A stretch of DNA of 37,727 nt from JBFWQM01 sp050249455 (lineage in GTDB: Bacteria; Pseudomonadota; Alphaproteobacteria; MPNO01; VGEU01), in the NCBI GenBank assembly GCA_050249455.1, contig JBFWQM010000018.1, positions 1 to 37,727 on the forward strand, written 5' to 3'. This document shows, piece after piece, positions 17,673 to 24,810 of this stretch (the stretch's first letter is position 1; every line of letters starts with the position of its first letter). Below the pieces are notes generated by a model that saw only the letters and a program-made list of their open reading frames with translations, was not told the origin of the DNA and searched no databases. The translations under genes and the position numbers were made by a program.

Positions 17673-19460
17673 ATGCCGATCCGCCTCCTGCCGCCGACCC
17701 TGGTCAACCGCATCGCTGCCGGCGAGGTGGTGGAGCGTCCGGCGTCGGTCGTGAAGGAACTGGTGGAGAACGCGATCGACGCCGGCGCGCGCCGCATCGA
17801 CGTGGTCCTCGCCGACGGCGGCCGCACGCTGATCGCGGTCACCGACGACGGCCGCGGCATGGTCGAGGGCGAGCTCGCGCTGGCGTTGGAGCGCCACGCC
17901 ACATCGAAGCTGCCCGACGACGACCTCGATTCCATCCGCTGGCTCGGCTTCCGCGGCGAGGCGCTGCCGGCGATCGGCTCGGTCAGCCGGCTGTCGATCG
18001 TGAGCCGCGCCGCCGGCGCCGATGCCGCGTTCGCCATCGCGGTGGAAGGCGGGCGCAAGGAGGCGCCGCGCCCGGCCGCGCTCGCCCGCGGCACGCGGGT
18101 CGAGGTGCGCGACCTCTTCTACGCCACGCCGGCGCGGCTCAAGTTCCTCAAGATCGCGCGCACCGAGCTGGGCCACGCGCTGGAGACGGTGCGCCGCCTC
18201 GCGCTCGCGCGGCCCGACGTCGCCTTCACCCTCGCCGACGAGGCGCGCACCTTGCTGCGCGTGGAGGCGGAGGCGGGCGACCTGCTCGAATCCGGCCGCG
18301 GCCGCCTCGCCGCCGTGCTGGGGCGCGAGTTCGCCGACAACGCCATTGCCATCGACGCCGAGCGCGACGGCTTCCGCCTGACCGGCTTCGCCGGGCTGCC
18401 GACACTCAACCGCGCCACGGCGCAGCACCAGTACCTCTTCGTCAACCGCCGGCCGGTGCAGGACCGCATGCTGGCCGGTGCGGTGCGCGGCGCCTACATG
18501 GACTTCCTTGCCCGCGATCGCCACCCGATGGTTGCGCTGTTCGTCGAGGCGCCGGCCGACCTCGTCGACGTCAACGTCCACCCGGCGAAGGCGGAGGTGC
18601 GGTTTCGCGACGCCGGCGTCGTGCGCGGGCTGATCGTCGGCGGCTTGCGCCACGCGCTCGCCGCCGCCGGCCACCGCGCCGCCACCACCGTCGCGGCCGG
18701 CGCGCTCGGGGCGATGCGCCCGCCGTCGCCGATGCCGTCGTTTCCGTTCCCGACCGGCGGTCGCGTCTCCGCCGGCCTCGCCGAGGCGGTCGCCGCGTTC
18801 CAGGCCCCGCAGCGCGAGGCGCTTCCCGGACTCGATACGCCGTCCGCGCCGCCCGCCGCGCCGGTCGCGGACGCCGCCGCTCGGCCGCTCGGCGCCGCGC
18901 GCGCGCAGGTGCACGAGACCTACATCGTCGCCCAGACCTCAGACGGCATCGTCGTGGTCGACCAGCACGCTGCGCACGAGCGGCTGGTCTACGAGCGCAT
19001 CAAGGCGGCGCTCGCCGCCGGCGGCGTCGCGCGCCAGGGCCTCCTGGTGCCCGAGGTGGTGGAGCTGGAGCCCGAAACCGTGGATCGCCTGCTCGCCCGC
19101 GCCGGCGAGCTCGCGGAGCTCGGCCTGGTGGTGGAGGGGTTCGGCGCCGGCGCCGTCCTGGTGCGCGAGGTGCCGGCGCTGCTCGGCGTCACCGACGCGG
19201 TCGGCCTCGTGCGCGACCTCGCCGACGAGCTGCGCGAGTTCGGCGACGGCCTTGCGCTGCGCGACCGGCTGGATGCGGTGTGCGGCACCATGGCCTGCCA
19301 CGGCAGCGTCCGCGCCGGCCGCCGCCTGTCGCCGCCGGAGATGGACGCGCTGCTGCGCGAGATGGAGGCGACGCCGCATTCCGGCCAGTGCATCCATGGC
19401 CGGCCCACCTATGTCGAGCTCAAGCTTGCCGATATCGAGCGCCTGTTCGGGCGGCGTTGA
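17673..19460 (+). CDS. mutL: DNA mismatch repair protein MutL (endonuclease type)
   Basis: Couples mismatch recognition by MutS to strand removal. The 595-residue protein begins with the GHKL ATPase domain: NRIAAGEVVERP, LVENAIDAGA, DDGRGM, RHATSKL and FRGEALPAIGS, covering about residues 1-330. A Pro/Ala-rich linker (340-410) leads to a C-terminal dimerisation domain with the metal-binding endonuclease motif DQHA-x2-E-x4-E (430-441), and further elements ACHGSVRAG and GQCIHGRPTY. Presence of this motif means it nicks DNA itself, unlike the E. coli MutL that relies on MutH. It seems to be transcribed alone; the palindromes at 17523-17555 lie in its leader. Confidence 0.97.
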   Translation: MPIRLLPPTLVNRIAAGEVVERPASVVKELVENAIDAGARRIDVVLADGGRTLIAVTDDGRGMVEGELALALERHATSKLPDDDLDSIRWLGFRGEALPAIGSVSRLSIVSRAAGADAAFAIAVEGGRKEAPRPAALARGTRVEVRDLFYATPARLKFLKIARTELGHALETVRRLALARPDVAFTLADEARTLLRVEAEAGDLLESGRGRLAAVLGREFADNAIAIDAERDGFRLTGFAGLPTLNRATAQHQYLFVNRRPVQDRMLAGAVRGAYMDFLARDRHPMVALFVEAPADLVDVNVHPAKAEVRFRDAGVVRGLIVGGLRHALAAAGHRAATTVAAGALGAMRPPSPMPSFPFPTGGRVSAGLAEAVAAFQAPQREALPGLDTPSAPPAAPVADAAARPLGAARAQVHETYIVAQTSDGIVVVDQHAAHERLVYERIKAALAAGGVARQGLLVPEVVELEPETVDRLLARAGELAELGLVVEGFGAGAVLVREVPALLGVTDAVGLVRDLADELREFGDGLALRDRLDAVCGTMACHGSVRAGRRLSPPEMDALLREMEATPHSGQCIHGRPTYVELKLADIERLFGRR

Positions 19461-19637
19461 GCCGTACCGCGCGCCGATCTTCAAAGTTCCCGCAAGGAAA
19501 ACGCCGCAAGTCAATTACTCCGCTTCGGGAACATGTCTTTTGCTATAAAGAGCGATTAATTTAATTGGCTGCGCAACATCGGAATAATACCGACGTTCAT
19601 TCTCCATGCCGCGATCCAGCGGCGAAGGAGAATGCAG

Positions 19638-19865
19638 ATGGACAATCCGACTCCGCAGCGCAATCCCGGCCAGGACCCGAAGAACCCGAGCCAGGGCCAG
19701 CAGCCCGACCCGCGCAATCCCAGCCAGGGCGACGTGCGCGAGCCGCGCAATCCGAGCCAGGGCAACCAGCCCGACCCGAAGAACCCCGGCCAGGGTGACG
19801 TGCAGGACCGCGGCCATCCGGTGCGCGAGCCGGAGAGCGATCCGAAGCGGCAGCCGCAGCGCTGA
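19638..19865 (+). CDS. Small hydrophilic NPSQG-repeat protein, function unknown
   Basis: A 75-residue, strongly hydrophilic and proline/glutamine/asparagine-rich protein without any hydrophobic core, so probably disordered. From residue 13 it consists of four 11-residue units of the form D/E-P-K/R-N-P-S/G-Q-G-x-x-x. Endings alternate (QQP, DVR, NQP, DVQ), giving a 22-residue higher-order period. ATG 19638 is chosen because AAGGAG (19625-19630) sits 7 nt upstream; the in-frame ATG at 19632 is too close to it. An A/T-rich leader with TATAAA (19544-19549) lies upstream and a strong hairpin ends the unit. The clear SD and terminator argue that it is expressed. I do not recognise the family. Confidence 0.65.
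   Translation: MDNPTPQRNPGQDPKNPSQGQQPDPRNPSQGDVREPRNPSQGNQPDPKNPGQGDVQDRGHPVREPESDPKRQPQR
19674..19805 (+). repeat. Four in-frame 33-nt tandem repeats
   Basis: Four direct 33-base units encode the 11-residue NPSQG motifs. Units one and four share AAGAAC codons and units two and three CGCAAT, so the array looks like a duplicated 66-base pair. Units differ at several bases, indicating an old or selected array rather than a recent slippage event. Confidence 0.75.
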
Positions 19866-19885
19866 GCGCGGTTCGACTTGAAGCG

Positions 19886-19914
19886 ACCGCCGGCGGGCCT
19901 CCCGCCGGCGGTTT
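19886..19914 (+). terminator. Strong hairpin terminator of the repeat-protein gene
   Basis: Perfect 11-bp G/C stem CCGCCGGCGGG / CCCGCCGGCGG with a CCT loop, extended by one A-T pair and followed by TTT. It lies between the convergent repeat-protein gene and rsmD and may serve both strands, but only the plus strand has a short T-run. Confidence 0.7.
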
Positions 19915-19915
19915 G

Positions 19916-20473
19916 CTATGTCCGGGCGTCGCGCCTCAGGAACACGACGCGCGCGGCGCCGTAGCGGCGCTCGTCGACGGCAGCGAAGCCTGGAGGCGGC
20001 CTGAACGGCTCCGCGGCGGACAGCTCGACGACGCAGACCGCGTCGGCGGCGATCCAGCCGGCGCCCGCCAGCGCGGTCAGCGCCGCGGCCGCGAGGCCGC
20101 TGCGATAGGGCGGGTCGAGGAAGACGAGGTCGCACGGTGCGGCCGCCCTGGGCGGGCGGGTGCAGTCGCCCTGGACGATGCGCGCCGAGTCCGCCCCGAG
20201 CTTCTTCGCGTTGGCGCGGCACACCGCCAGCGCGTCGCGGCTGTCGTCCATCATCGCGACCGCGTCGGCGCCGCGCGAAAACGCCTCCAGCCCCATCGCG
20301 CCGGTGCCGGCGAAGCCGTCGAGCACGGCGAGATCGCCGAACGGCCGCGCCAGCGGGCCGTGCGACAGGATGTTGAACACGGATTCGCGCACCCGGTCGG
20401 CGGTCGGGCGGATCGCGTCCCCCGGCGGCGCCGCGATGGCGCGGCCGCGCAGCCTACCGCCGACGATGCGCAT
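19916..20473 (-). CDS. rsmD: 16S rRNA (guanine(966)-N2)-methyltransferase RsmD
   Basis: Methylates G966 of 16S rRNA in the assembled small subunit using SAM. The 185-residue protein starts MRIVGGRLRGR, the family signature. It carries RPTADRVRESVFNIL, the SAM-binding loop DGFAGTGAMGLE (52-63) and the catalytic DPPY at 120-123 (VFLDPPYRSG). ATG 20473 gives this canonical N-terminus. It is the last gene of the minus-strand block, 129 nt after the pseudouridine synthase, with a long inverted repeat in the gap. In many proteobacteria rsmD is likewise next to an rRNA pseudouridine synthase. Confidence 0.95.
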   Translation of the reverse strand: MRIVGGRLRGRAIAAPPGDAIRPTADRVRESVFNILSHGPLARPFGDLAVLDGFAGTGAMGLEAFSRGADAVAMMDDSRDALAVCRANAKKLGADSARIVQGDCTRPPRAAAPCDLVFLDPPYRSGLAAAALTALAGAGWIAADAVCVVELSAAEPFRPPPGFAAVDERRYGAARVVFLRRDART

Positions 20474-20501
20474 GTCGGGTGGTGTCGGAGTGGCGGACGC
20501 A

Positions 20502-20583
20502 CCCCCTCCCCCAACCCCCTACCACGAGGGGAGGGAGCTTCTTTCTCCCCCTCCCCTTGTGGGAGGGGGTTGGGGGGAGGGGG
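20502..20583. repeat. Long G/C-rich inverted repeat, copy 1
   Basis: Two arms (20502-20535 and 20547-20583), both built from CCCCCTCCCCCAACCCCC and its complement, face each other across a short loop. The match is slightly imperfect: one substitution and one extra G against copy 2 at 36907-36987. Flanking bases CTCCGGGTC are also shared by both copies. It lies between the pseudouridine synthase stop and the rsmD start. The form fits a dispersed palindromic element of the REP/MITE kind without coding capacity. Confidence 0.85.
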
Positions 20584-20602
20584 CGCCTCCGGGTCCGGAT
20601 GC

Positions 20603-21376
20603 TCATTTCCTGCCCCGCCGCGCCGGCTTCGGCGCCCCGGCGCCGAGCTGGTCGGCGAGCACCTTGGGCGCGACCTCGGCGACCTCGCCGCGCGCGAGGT
20701 GGCCGAGCTGGAACGGGCCGTAGCTGACCCGGATCAGGCGGCCGACCGCCAGGCCGAGGTGCTCCAGCACGCGGCGCACCTCGCGGTTCTTGCCTTCGGC
20801 CAGAGCGACGGTGAGCCAGGCGTTGCGGCCCTGCACGTGATCGACCGCGGCGCGGATCGAGCCGTAGGCGACGCCGTCTACGGTGACGCCATCCTCCAGC
20901 GCCGCCAGCGCGGCGGGGTCGGGCGTGCCGAACACGCGCACGCGGTAGCGCCGCACCCAGCCGTTCGACGGATGCTCCAGCCGCCGCGCCAGCGCGCCGT
21001 CGTTGGTCAGCAGCAGCAGGCCTTCGGAGTTGAGGTCGAGGCGGCCGACCGAGACGACGCGCGGCATTTCGGCCGGCAGCGACTCGAACACGGTCGGGCG
21101 GCCTTGCGGATCCTTGTGGGTGCAGATCAGCCCGCGCGGCTTGTGGTAGCGCCAGAGCTGCGACTGCGGCGCCTCGGCGACCGGCTTGCCGTCGACTGCG
21201 ACCTTGCTCTTCGCGTCGACCTTGATCGCCGGCGTGTCGATCGCCTTGCCGTCGATGCTGACCCGGCCCTCGGCGATCCAGCGCTCCGCCTCGCGGCGTG
21301 AGCACAGGCCGGCGCGGGCGAGGTACTTGGCGATGCGCTCGCCTGCGCCCGCGCTGTCGGCGGCGGTTCCCGCCAT
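20603..21376 (-). CDS. RsuA/RluB-family rRNA pseudouridine synthase
   Basis: Isomerises a specific uridine in rRNA (23S U2605 for RluB). The 257-residue protein has an N-terminal S4 RNA-binding domain (ERIAKYLARAGLCSRREAER, split: IAKYLARAGLCSRREA) at about residues 13-60. The catalytic block is VGRLDLNSEGLLLLTNDG with Asp114. The segments YHKPRGLICTHKDP and GKNREVRRVLEHLGL are typical. The C-terminus is a short basic tail (ARRGRK). The ATG overlaps the stop codon of the upstream hydrolase by one base. Family members RsuA, RluB, RluE and RluF cannot be separated with certainty; RluB is the likeliest. Confidence 0.92.
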   Translation of the reverse strand: MAGTAADSAGAGERIAKYLARAGLCSRREAERWIAEGRVSIDGKAIDTPAIKVDAKSKVAVDGKPVAEAPQSQLWRYHKPRGLICTHKDPQGRPTVFESLPAEMPRVVSVGRLDLNSEGLLLLTNDGALARRLEHPSNGWVRRYRVRVFGTPDPAALAALEDGVTVDGVAYGSIRAAVDHVQGRNAWLTVALAEGKNREVRRVLEHLGLAVGRLIRVSYGPFQLGHLARGEVAEVAPKVLADQLGAGAPKPARRGRK

Positions 21377-22086
21377 CACGCGGCGGCGGCGATAAGCGCG
21401 GCGAACAGCTTCTCGTCGCCTGGGTCGATCGCGTACTCGGGGTGCCACTGCACGCCGACCACGAAGCGGCGGCCGGGCAGCTCGATGCCTTCGATCACGC
21501 CGTCGGGCGCGACGGCGCTGACGACGACGCCGGCGCCGACCGCGCGCACGGCCTGGTGGTGGGCGCTGTTGACCTGCATCTCCGTGCGGCCCGTCGTGCG
21601 GTGCAGGAGCGTTCCGGCGGCCACCGCGACGCTGTGGCCGGGCTCGGTGCGCGGGTTGGGCTGTTCGTGCGCCAGCGCGCCCGCGACCTCGTCGGGGATG
21701 TGCTGGATCAGGGTGCCGCCGAGCACGACGTTGAGGAGCTGCTCGCCGCCGCAGATGCCGAGCACCGGCAGGTCGCGCTCGATCGCGGCGCGCGTGACGG
21801 CGACCTCGAACGCGGTGCGGCGGTCCTTGGTGGTGACGGTCGGATGGCGCGAGGCGGCGCCGAACATCGCCGGGTCGATGTCGAACGCGCCGCCGGTGAC
21901 GATCAGCGCATCGATGGTGTCGGCGTAGGCGACCGCCTGCTCGGGCTCGTGCGGCAGCATCATCGGCAGCCCGCCGGCGGCGGCGACGCGCGCCGCGTAG
22001 TTCTCGCGCAGTGCGTACCACGGCAGCTTGGAGTAGCCGCCGGGCGGCTCCCAGTCGAGCGTGATGCCGACGATCGGGCGGCTCAT
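21376..22086 (-). CDS. Gamma-glutamyl-gamma-aminobutyrate hydrolase family (PuuD-like, class I GATase)
   Basis: Peptidase C26 family protein, related to PuuD, which hydrolyses gamma-glutamyl amides. The 236-residue protein has ALIVTGGAFDIDP (near 60), the nucleophile elbow GICGGEQLLNV with Cys112 (usual family form GICRGxQ) and the His/Glu of the triad in WHPE (215-217). An NSAHHQAV loop is also typical. It sits one base after the glycosyltransferase stop and shares one base with the pseudouridine synthase start, so it belongs to the same transcript. Whether it works on gamma-Glu-GABA is unknown; polyamine genes are absent here. Confidence 0.9.
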   Translation of the reverse strand: MSRPIVGITLDWEPPGGYSKLPWYALRENYAARVAAAGGLPMMLPHEPEQAVAYADTIDALIVTGGAFDIDPAMFGAASRHPTVTTKDRRTAFEVAVTRAAIERDLPVLGICGGEQLLNVVLGGTLIQHIPDEVAGALAHEQPNPRTEPGHSVAVAAGTLLHRTTGRTEMQVNSAHHQAVRAVGAGVVVSAVAPDGVIEGIELPGRRFVVGVQWHPEYAIDPGDEKLFAALIAAAA

Positions 22087-22087
22087 G

Positions 22088-22792
22088 TCACTGCGCCGCC
22101 TGCGCGGCCTGCAGCCGGTCGCGCTCGGCGATCCACAGGTCGCCGTAGTCGACGTCCTGCCATTCGTCGAACCACGGGCCGCCGCGGGTGTAGTGGACCG
22201 CCTTGGGCGGGCCGTCCGCCGGCTTCGCGCACCAGCCTTCGAGCCAGTTCCACGTCTCCGGCACCGCGCCGATCAGCGCGTCGTCCAGCCACTGGAAGCG
22301 GTGCAGGAACGAGCCGGTCTCGCGGTTGGCCACCTCCACCGTGAGCGCGCGGTTGGCCGGGTGGCCGCAGTTGTAGAGGATCAGGCTCGACCAGTTCTTG
22401 CGCGGGTAGAGCGTCTGCTGGCGGCCGTCCATCTTCAGCGCCTCGGGCGGCCGGTGGTCGTGGTGGACGCACATCGCCGCGAAGCGGTCGTCGGCCAGCG
22501 CGAACAGCTCGCCCACGTCGGCGCGCCACAGGAAGTCGCAATCGCAGAACAGTGCCCAGCCGCGGTAGTCCGCCAGCGCCGGCACAAGGAAGCGTGTATA
22601 GGTGAACTCGGTCGAGGCCAGCGGGTCGACCGGGCGGTAATACTGGCCGCGCGCGCGCAGCTCCGGCTGCTTCAGCGGGCGCACGTCGACGGGCACCCGC
22701 GCGTGACGCAGCAGCGAGAAGCGGCACACCTCGTAGGCGATCTCTTCGCGGCTGTCCCAGCCGACGTAGACGGGAAGGGGGTCGGCGTTCAT
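22088..22792 (-). CDS. DxD-motif glycosyltransferase-like protein
   Basis: A 234-residue soluble protein resembling GT-A type glycosyltransferases. It begins PVYVGWDSREEIAYEVCRFS, split as PVYVGWDSREE then AYEVCRFS, and has STEFTYTRFLVP (60-71) and the metal-binding DxD motif Asp84-Cys-Asp86 in LFCDCDFLW. Later KNWSSLILYNC and VHYTRGGPWFDEW complete a sugar-transferase-like core. There is no signal peptide or membrane span. It lies downstream of three TPR-glycosyltransferase fusions, 60 nt after the last one, and one base before the amidotransferase-like gene, so it probably acts in the same glycan process (inference). Sugar and acceptor unknown. Confidence 0.78.
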   Translation of the reverse strand: MNADPLPVYVGWDSREEIAYEVCRFSLLRHARVPVDVRPLKQPELRARGQYYRPVDPLASTEFTYTRFLVPALADYRGWALFCDCDFLWRADVGELFALADDRFAAMCVHHDHRPPEALKMDGRQQTLYPRKNWSSLILYNCGHPANRALTVEVANRETGSFLHRFQWLDDALIGAVPETWNWLEGWCAKPADGPPKAVHYTRGGPWFDEWQDVDYGDLWIAERDRLQAAQAAQ

Positions 22793-22852
22793 CGGCAGCT
22801 CTCCGGGGCCGTTTGTGCCCGAAGCGTGCCGGCCTTGTCCAGAATCGCGGAC

Positions 22853-24751
22853 CTAGGCTCCAGTCGCGAGGTCGCGGCCAACCGCCGCAAGCGCCGCGCC
22901 CCACGTGCCGTCGCGGCCCTGGCGGTAGACGCGGGTGCCGGGGAACCACGGCGACTCCGCGCCGTCGGCCATCCAGCGGAACTCCGGCGGGTTGGGCACC
23001 AGCACGCGGCTGGCCCGCCCCTGCGCGGCGCGCAGGTGGACCAGCGTGTTGCTGACGCAGACGTACTCATCGAGCAGGGCGGACAGCGCCAGCGCGTCCT
23101 CCAGGTCGTCGTGGCAGGCGGACAGGTCGGCCGCCGGGCGGCCGAGCACGGCGCAGAGCGCCTCGATCTCCTCCATCGCGGGGTGGCGCTGCACGACGAC
23201 GACGGTCGCGGCGAGCGGGGCGAGGACGGCGGCGACGGCCTCCATCGGCGCTTCCTTGGACAGGCGGCTCGCCTTGCCGCGCGCGCCGGCGCGCCAGGTC
23301 ACGCCGACAAAAGGCGGCGGTCCGGCCGCCGCCAGCAGGGCCCGCTGGGCGGCGATGCGCTCGGCGAGCGCCGGGATGTCGAACGGCGGCGGCACGGGGT
23401 CTCCGGCCGCCATGCCGAGCACCAGCGGCAGGTCGCCGACCGACAGGCGGTAGTCGGCCGCGTCCTCCTCGTCGCCGGCCAGCGCATCGACGACGCCGGC
23501 CCGCTCCAGCATGGCGGACAGCCGCGGATCGCCGCGGTAGACCACCCGCGCGCCGCGCCCGCGCAAAACGGCGGCGAAGCGCAGGAACACGAGCTCCTCG
23601 CCCAGCCCCTGGTCGTTGACGACGATGACCGTGCGAGCCGCGAGGTCGGCCGGCAGCGCCTCGCGCCAGAAACCCTGGCGGGTGCGGCGCAGCGCCTCGC
23701 GCGCGGCATAGCCGCGCCAGCCGGCTGCGAAGTCGCCCGTCAGCAGCGCGGCGACGCCGTCGGCGAACCGCGCCTCCTCGTGGTCCGGGGCGAGCGCGAG
23801 CGCGGCGGCGTACTCCCGCCGGGCGCCGGCGATGTCGCCGGACTGCCTCAGCGCGTGGCCGTGGTTGAGCCGGATGCCGGGGTCGTCGCCTGCCGTCGCG
23901 AGCGCGTGCTCATAGCACATCGTCGCGTCGGCCGGACGGTGCAGGCCGCACAGGGCGTTGCCCAGGTTGACCCACGCGTCGGGCCGGGACGGGTCCTTGG
24001 CGATGGCGACGCGGAACGGCACGATCGCCTCCTGCACGCGGCCGAGCTCGAACAGCGCCGCGCCGTAGGCATTCTCCGCGTCGGCGGTCAGGAGGCGCAG
24101 CCGCCGCGCCCGCTCGAACAGGCTCACGCTCTCGCGCACGCCGCCGGTCCGCTGCAGCAGCATGGCCAGGTTGATCAGCGCGTCCACATGGTCGGGATGC
24201 TGCGCCAGCACCGCGCGATAGGCCGCTTCGGCGGCGTTCGAGTTGCCGAGGCTCTCCTCCATCAGGCCGAGGTTGTTGGCGGCGGCCGCGTAGCCCGGCC
24301 GCAGATCGAGCGCGATGCGGAAGCAGGCGGCGGCCTCGGCCTCGCGGTTCAGCCCGGCCAGGACGTTGCCCAGGTTGAAGTGCGCCTGCGCGTAGTTCGG
24401 CGCCGTCGCGATGGCGCGCCGCAGGCTCGCCTCCGCCTCGGGGAGGCTGCCGGCGGAGCGATGGGCGACGCCGAGGTTCGACAGCACCTCCGCGTTGCCG
24501 GGGTCGGCGTCGGCGGCGGCGGCGAGCCAGGTGACGGCCGTCTTCGCGTCGCCGAGGCCGAGCGCCGCGACGCCGCGCACGTGCAGCCCGGCGGCGTGCC
24601 CGGGCGCCAGCGCCAGCACGTCGTCGGCGTGCTGGGCCGCCGATGCGGCGTCGCCGCGCGACAGCGCCTGCACGGCGCGGAGCAGCGGGGGCGTGGGGTC
24701 CGGCGCCGCGGCGGCCGGCTCGGGGGCGCGGTGGGCCTGCGGCGGGGGCAC
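22853..24751 (-). CDS. TPR-repeat protein with GT9-like glycosyltransferase domain (paralogue A)
   Basis: Protein of 632 residues. About nine tetratricopeptide repeats (residues 20-360) lead into a C-terminal domain (375-632) resembling GT-B heptosyltransferase (GT9) folds: NDQGLGEELVFLRF, PPPFVGVTWRAG, VVVVQRHP, YVCVSNTLVHLRAA and SPWFPGTRVYRQG. In true GT9 enzymes the VSVDTSxAHL loop carries Asp; here it is Asn (SNTLVHL). The GTG at 24751 (AGGA upstream) is the likely start; the ATG six codons earlier is out of frame. Third of three tandem paralogues, 59 nt downstream of paralogue B. TPR arrays may hold a protein acceptor, as in O-GlcNAc transferase; inference only. Confidence 0.82.
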   Translation of the reverse strand: MPPPQAHRAPEPAAAAPDPTPPLLRAVQALSRGDAASAAQHADDVLALAPGHAAGLHVRGVAALGLGDAKTAVTWLAAAADADPGNAEVLSNLGVAHRSAGSLPEAEASLRRAIATAPNYAQAHFNLGNVLAGLNREAEAAACFRIALDLRPGYAAAANNLGLMEESLGNSNAAEAAYRAVLAQHPDHVDALINLAMLLQRTGGVRESVSLFERARRLRLLTADAENAYGAALFELGRVQEAIVPFRVAIAKDPSRPDAWVNLGNALCGLHRPADATMCYEHALATAGDDPGIRLNHGHALRQSGDIAGARREYAAALALAPDHEEARFADGVAALLTGDFAAGWRGYAAREALRRTRQGFWREALPADLAARTVIVVNDQGLGEELVFLRFAAVLRGRGARVVYRGDPRLSAMLERAGVVDALAGDEEDAADYRLSVGDLPLVLGMAAGDPVPPPFDIPALAERIAAQRALLAAAGPPPFVGVTWRAGARGKASRLSKEAPMEAVAAVLAPLAATVVVVQRHPAMEEIEALCAVLGRPAADLSACHDDLEDALALSALLDEYVCVSNTLVHLRAAQGRASRVLVPNPPEFRWMADGAESPWFPGTRVYRQGRDGTWGAALAAVGRDLATGA

Positions 24752-24810
24752 GGGTCCATTCCTAACCTGTAGAGGGACCCTTAGGTTAAAAAGCAAAGTT
24801 TTCCAGTTCG

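Noticed and set aside
19528..19549. GGAAC upstream of the NPSQG-repeat gene as an EcfG general-stress promoter
   Set aside because: No CGTT-like -10 element at 16-17 bases; only a TATAAA with no good -35 is present.
19674..19805. CRISPR-like array
   Set aside because: The 33-base units are contiguous, in frame and coding, with no spacers.
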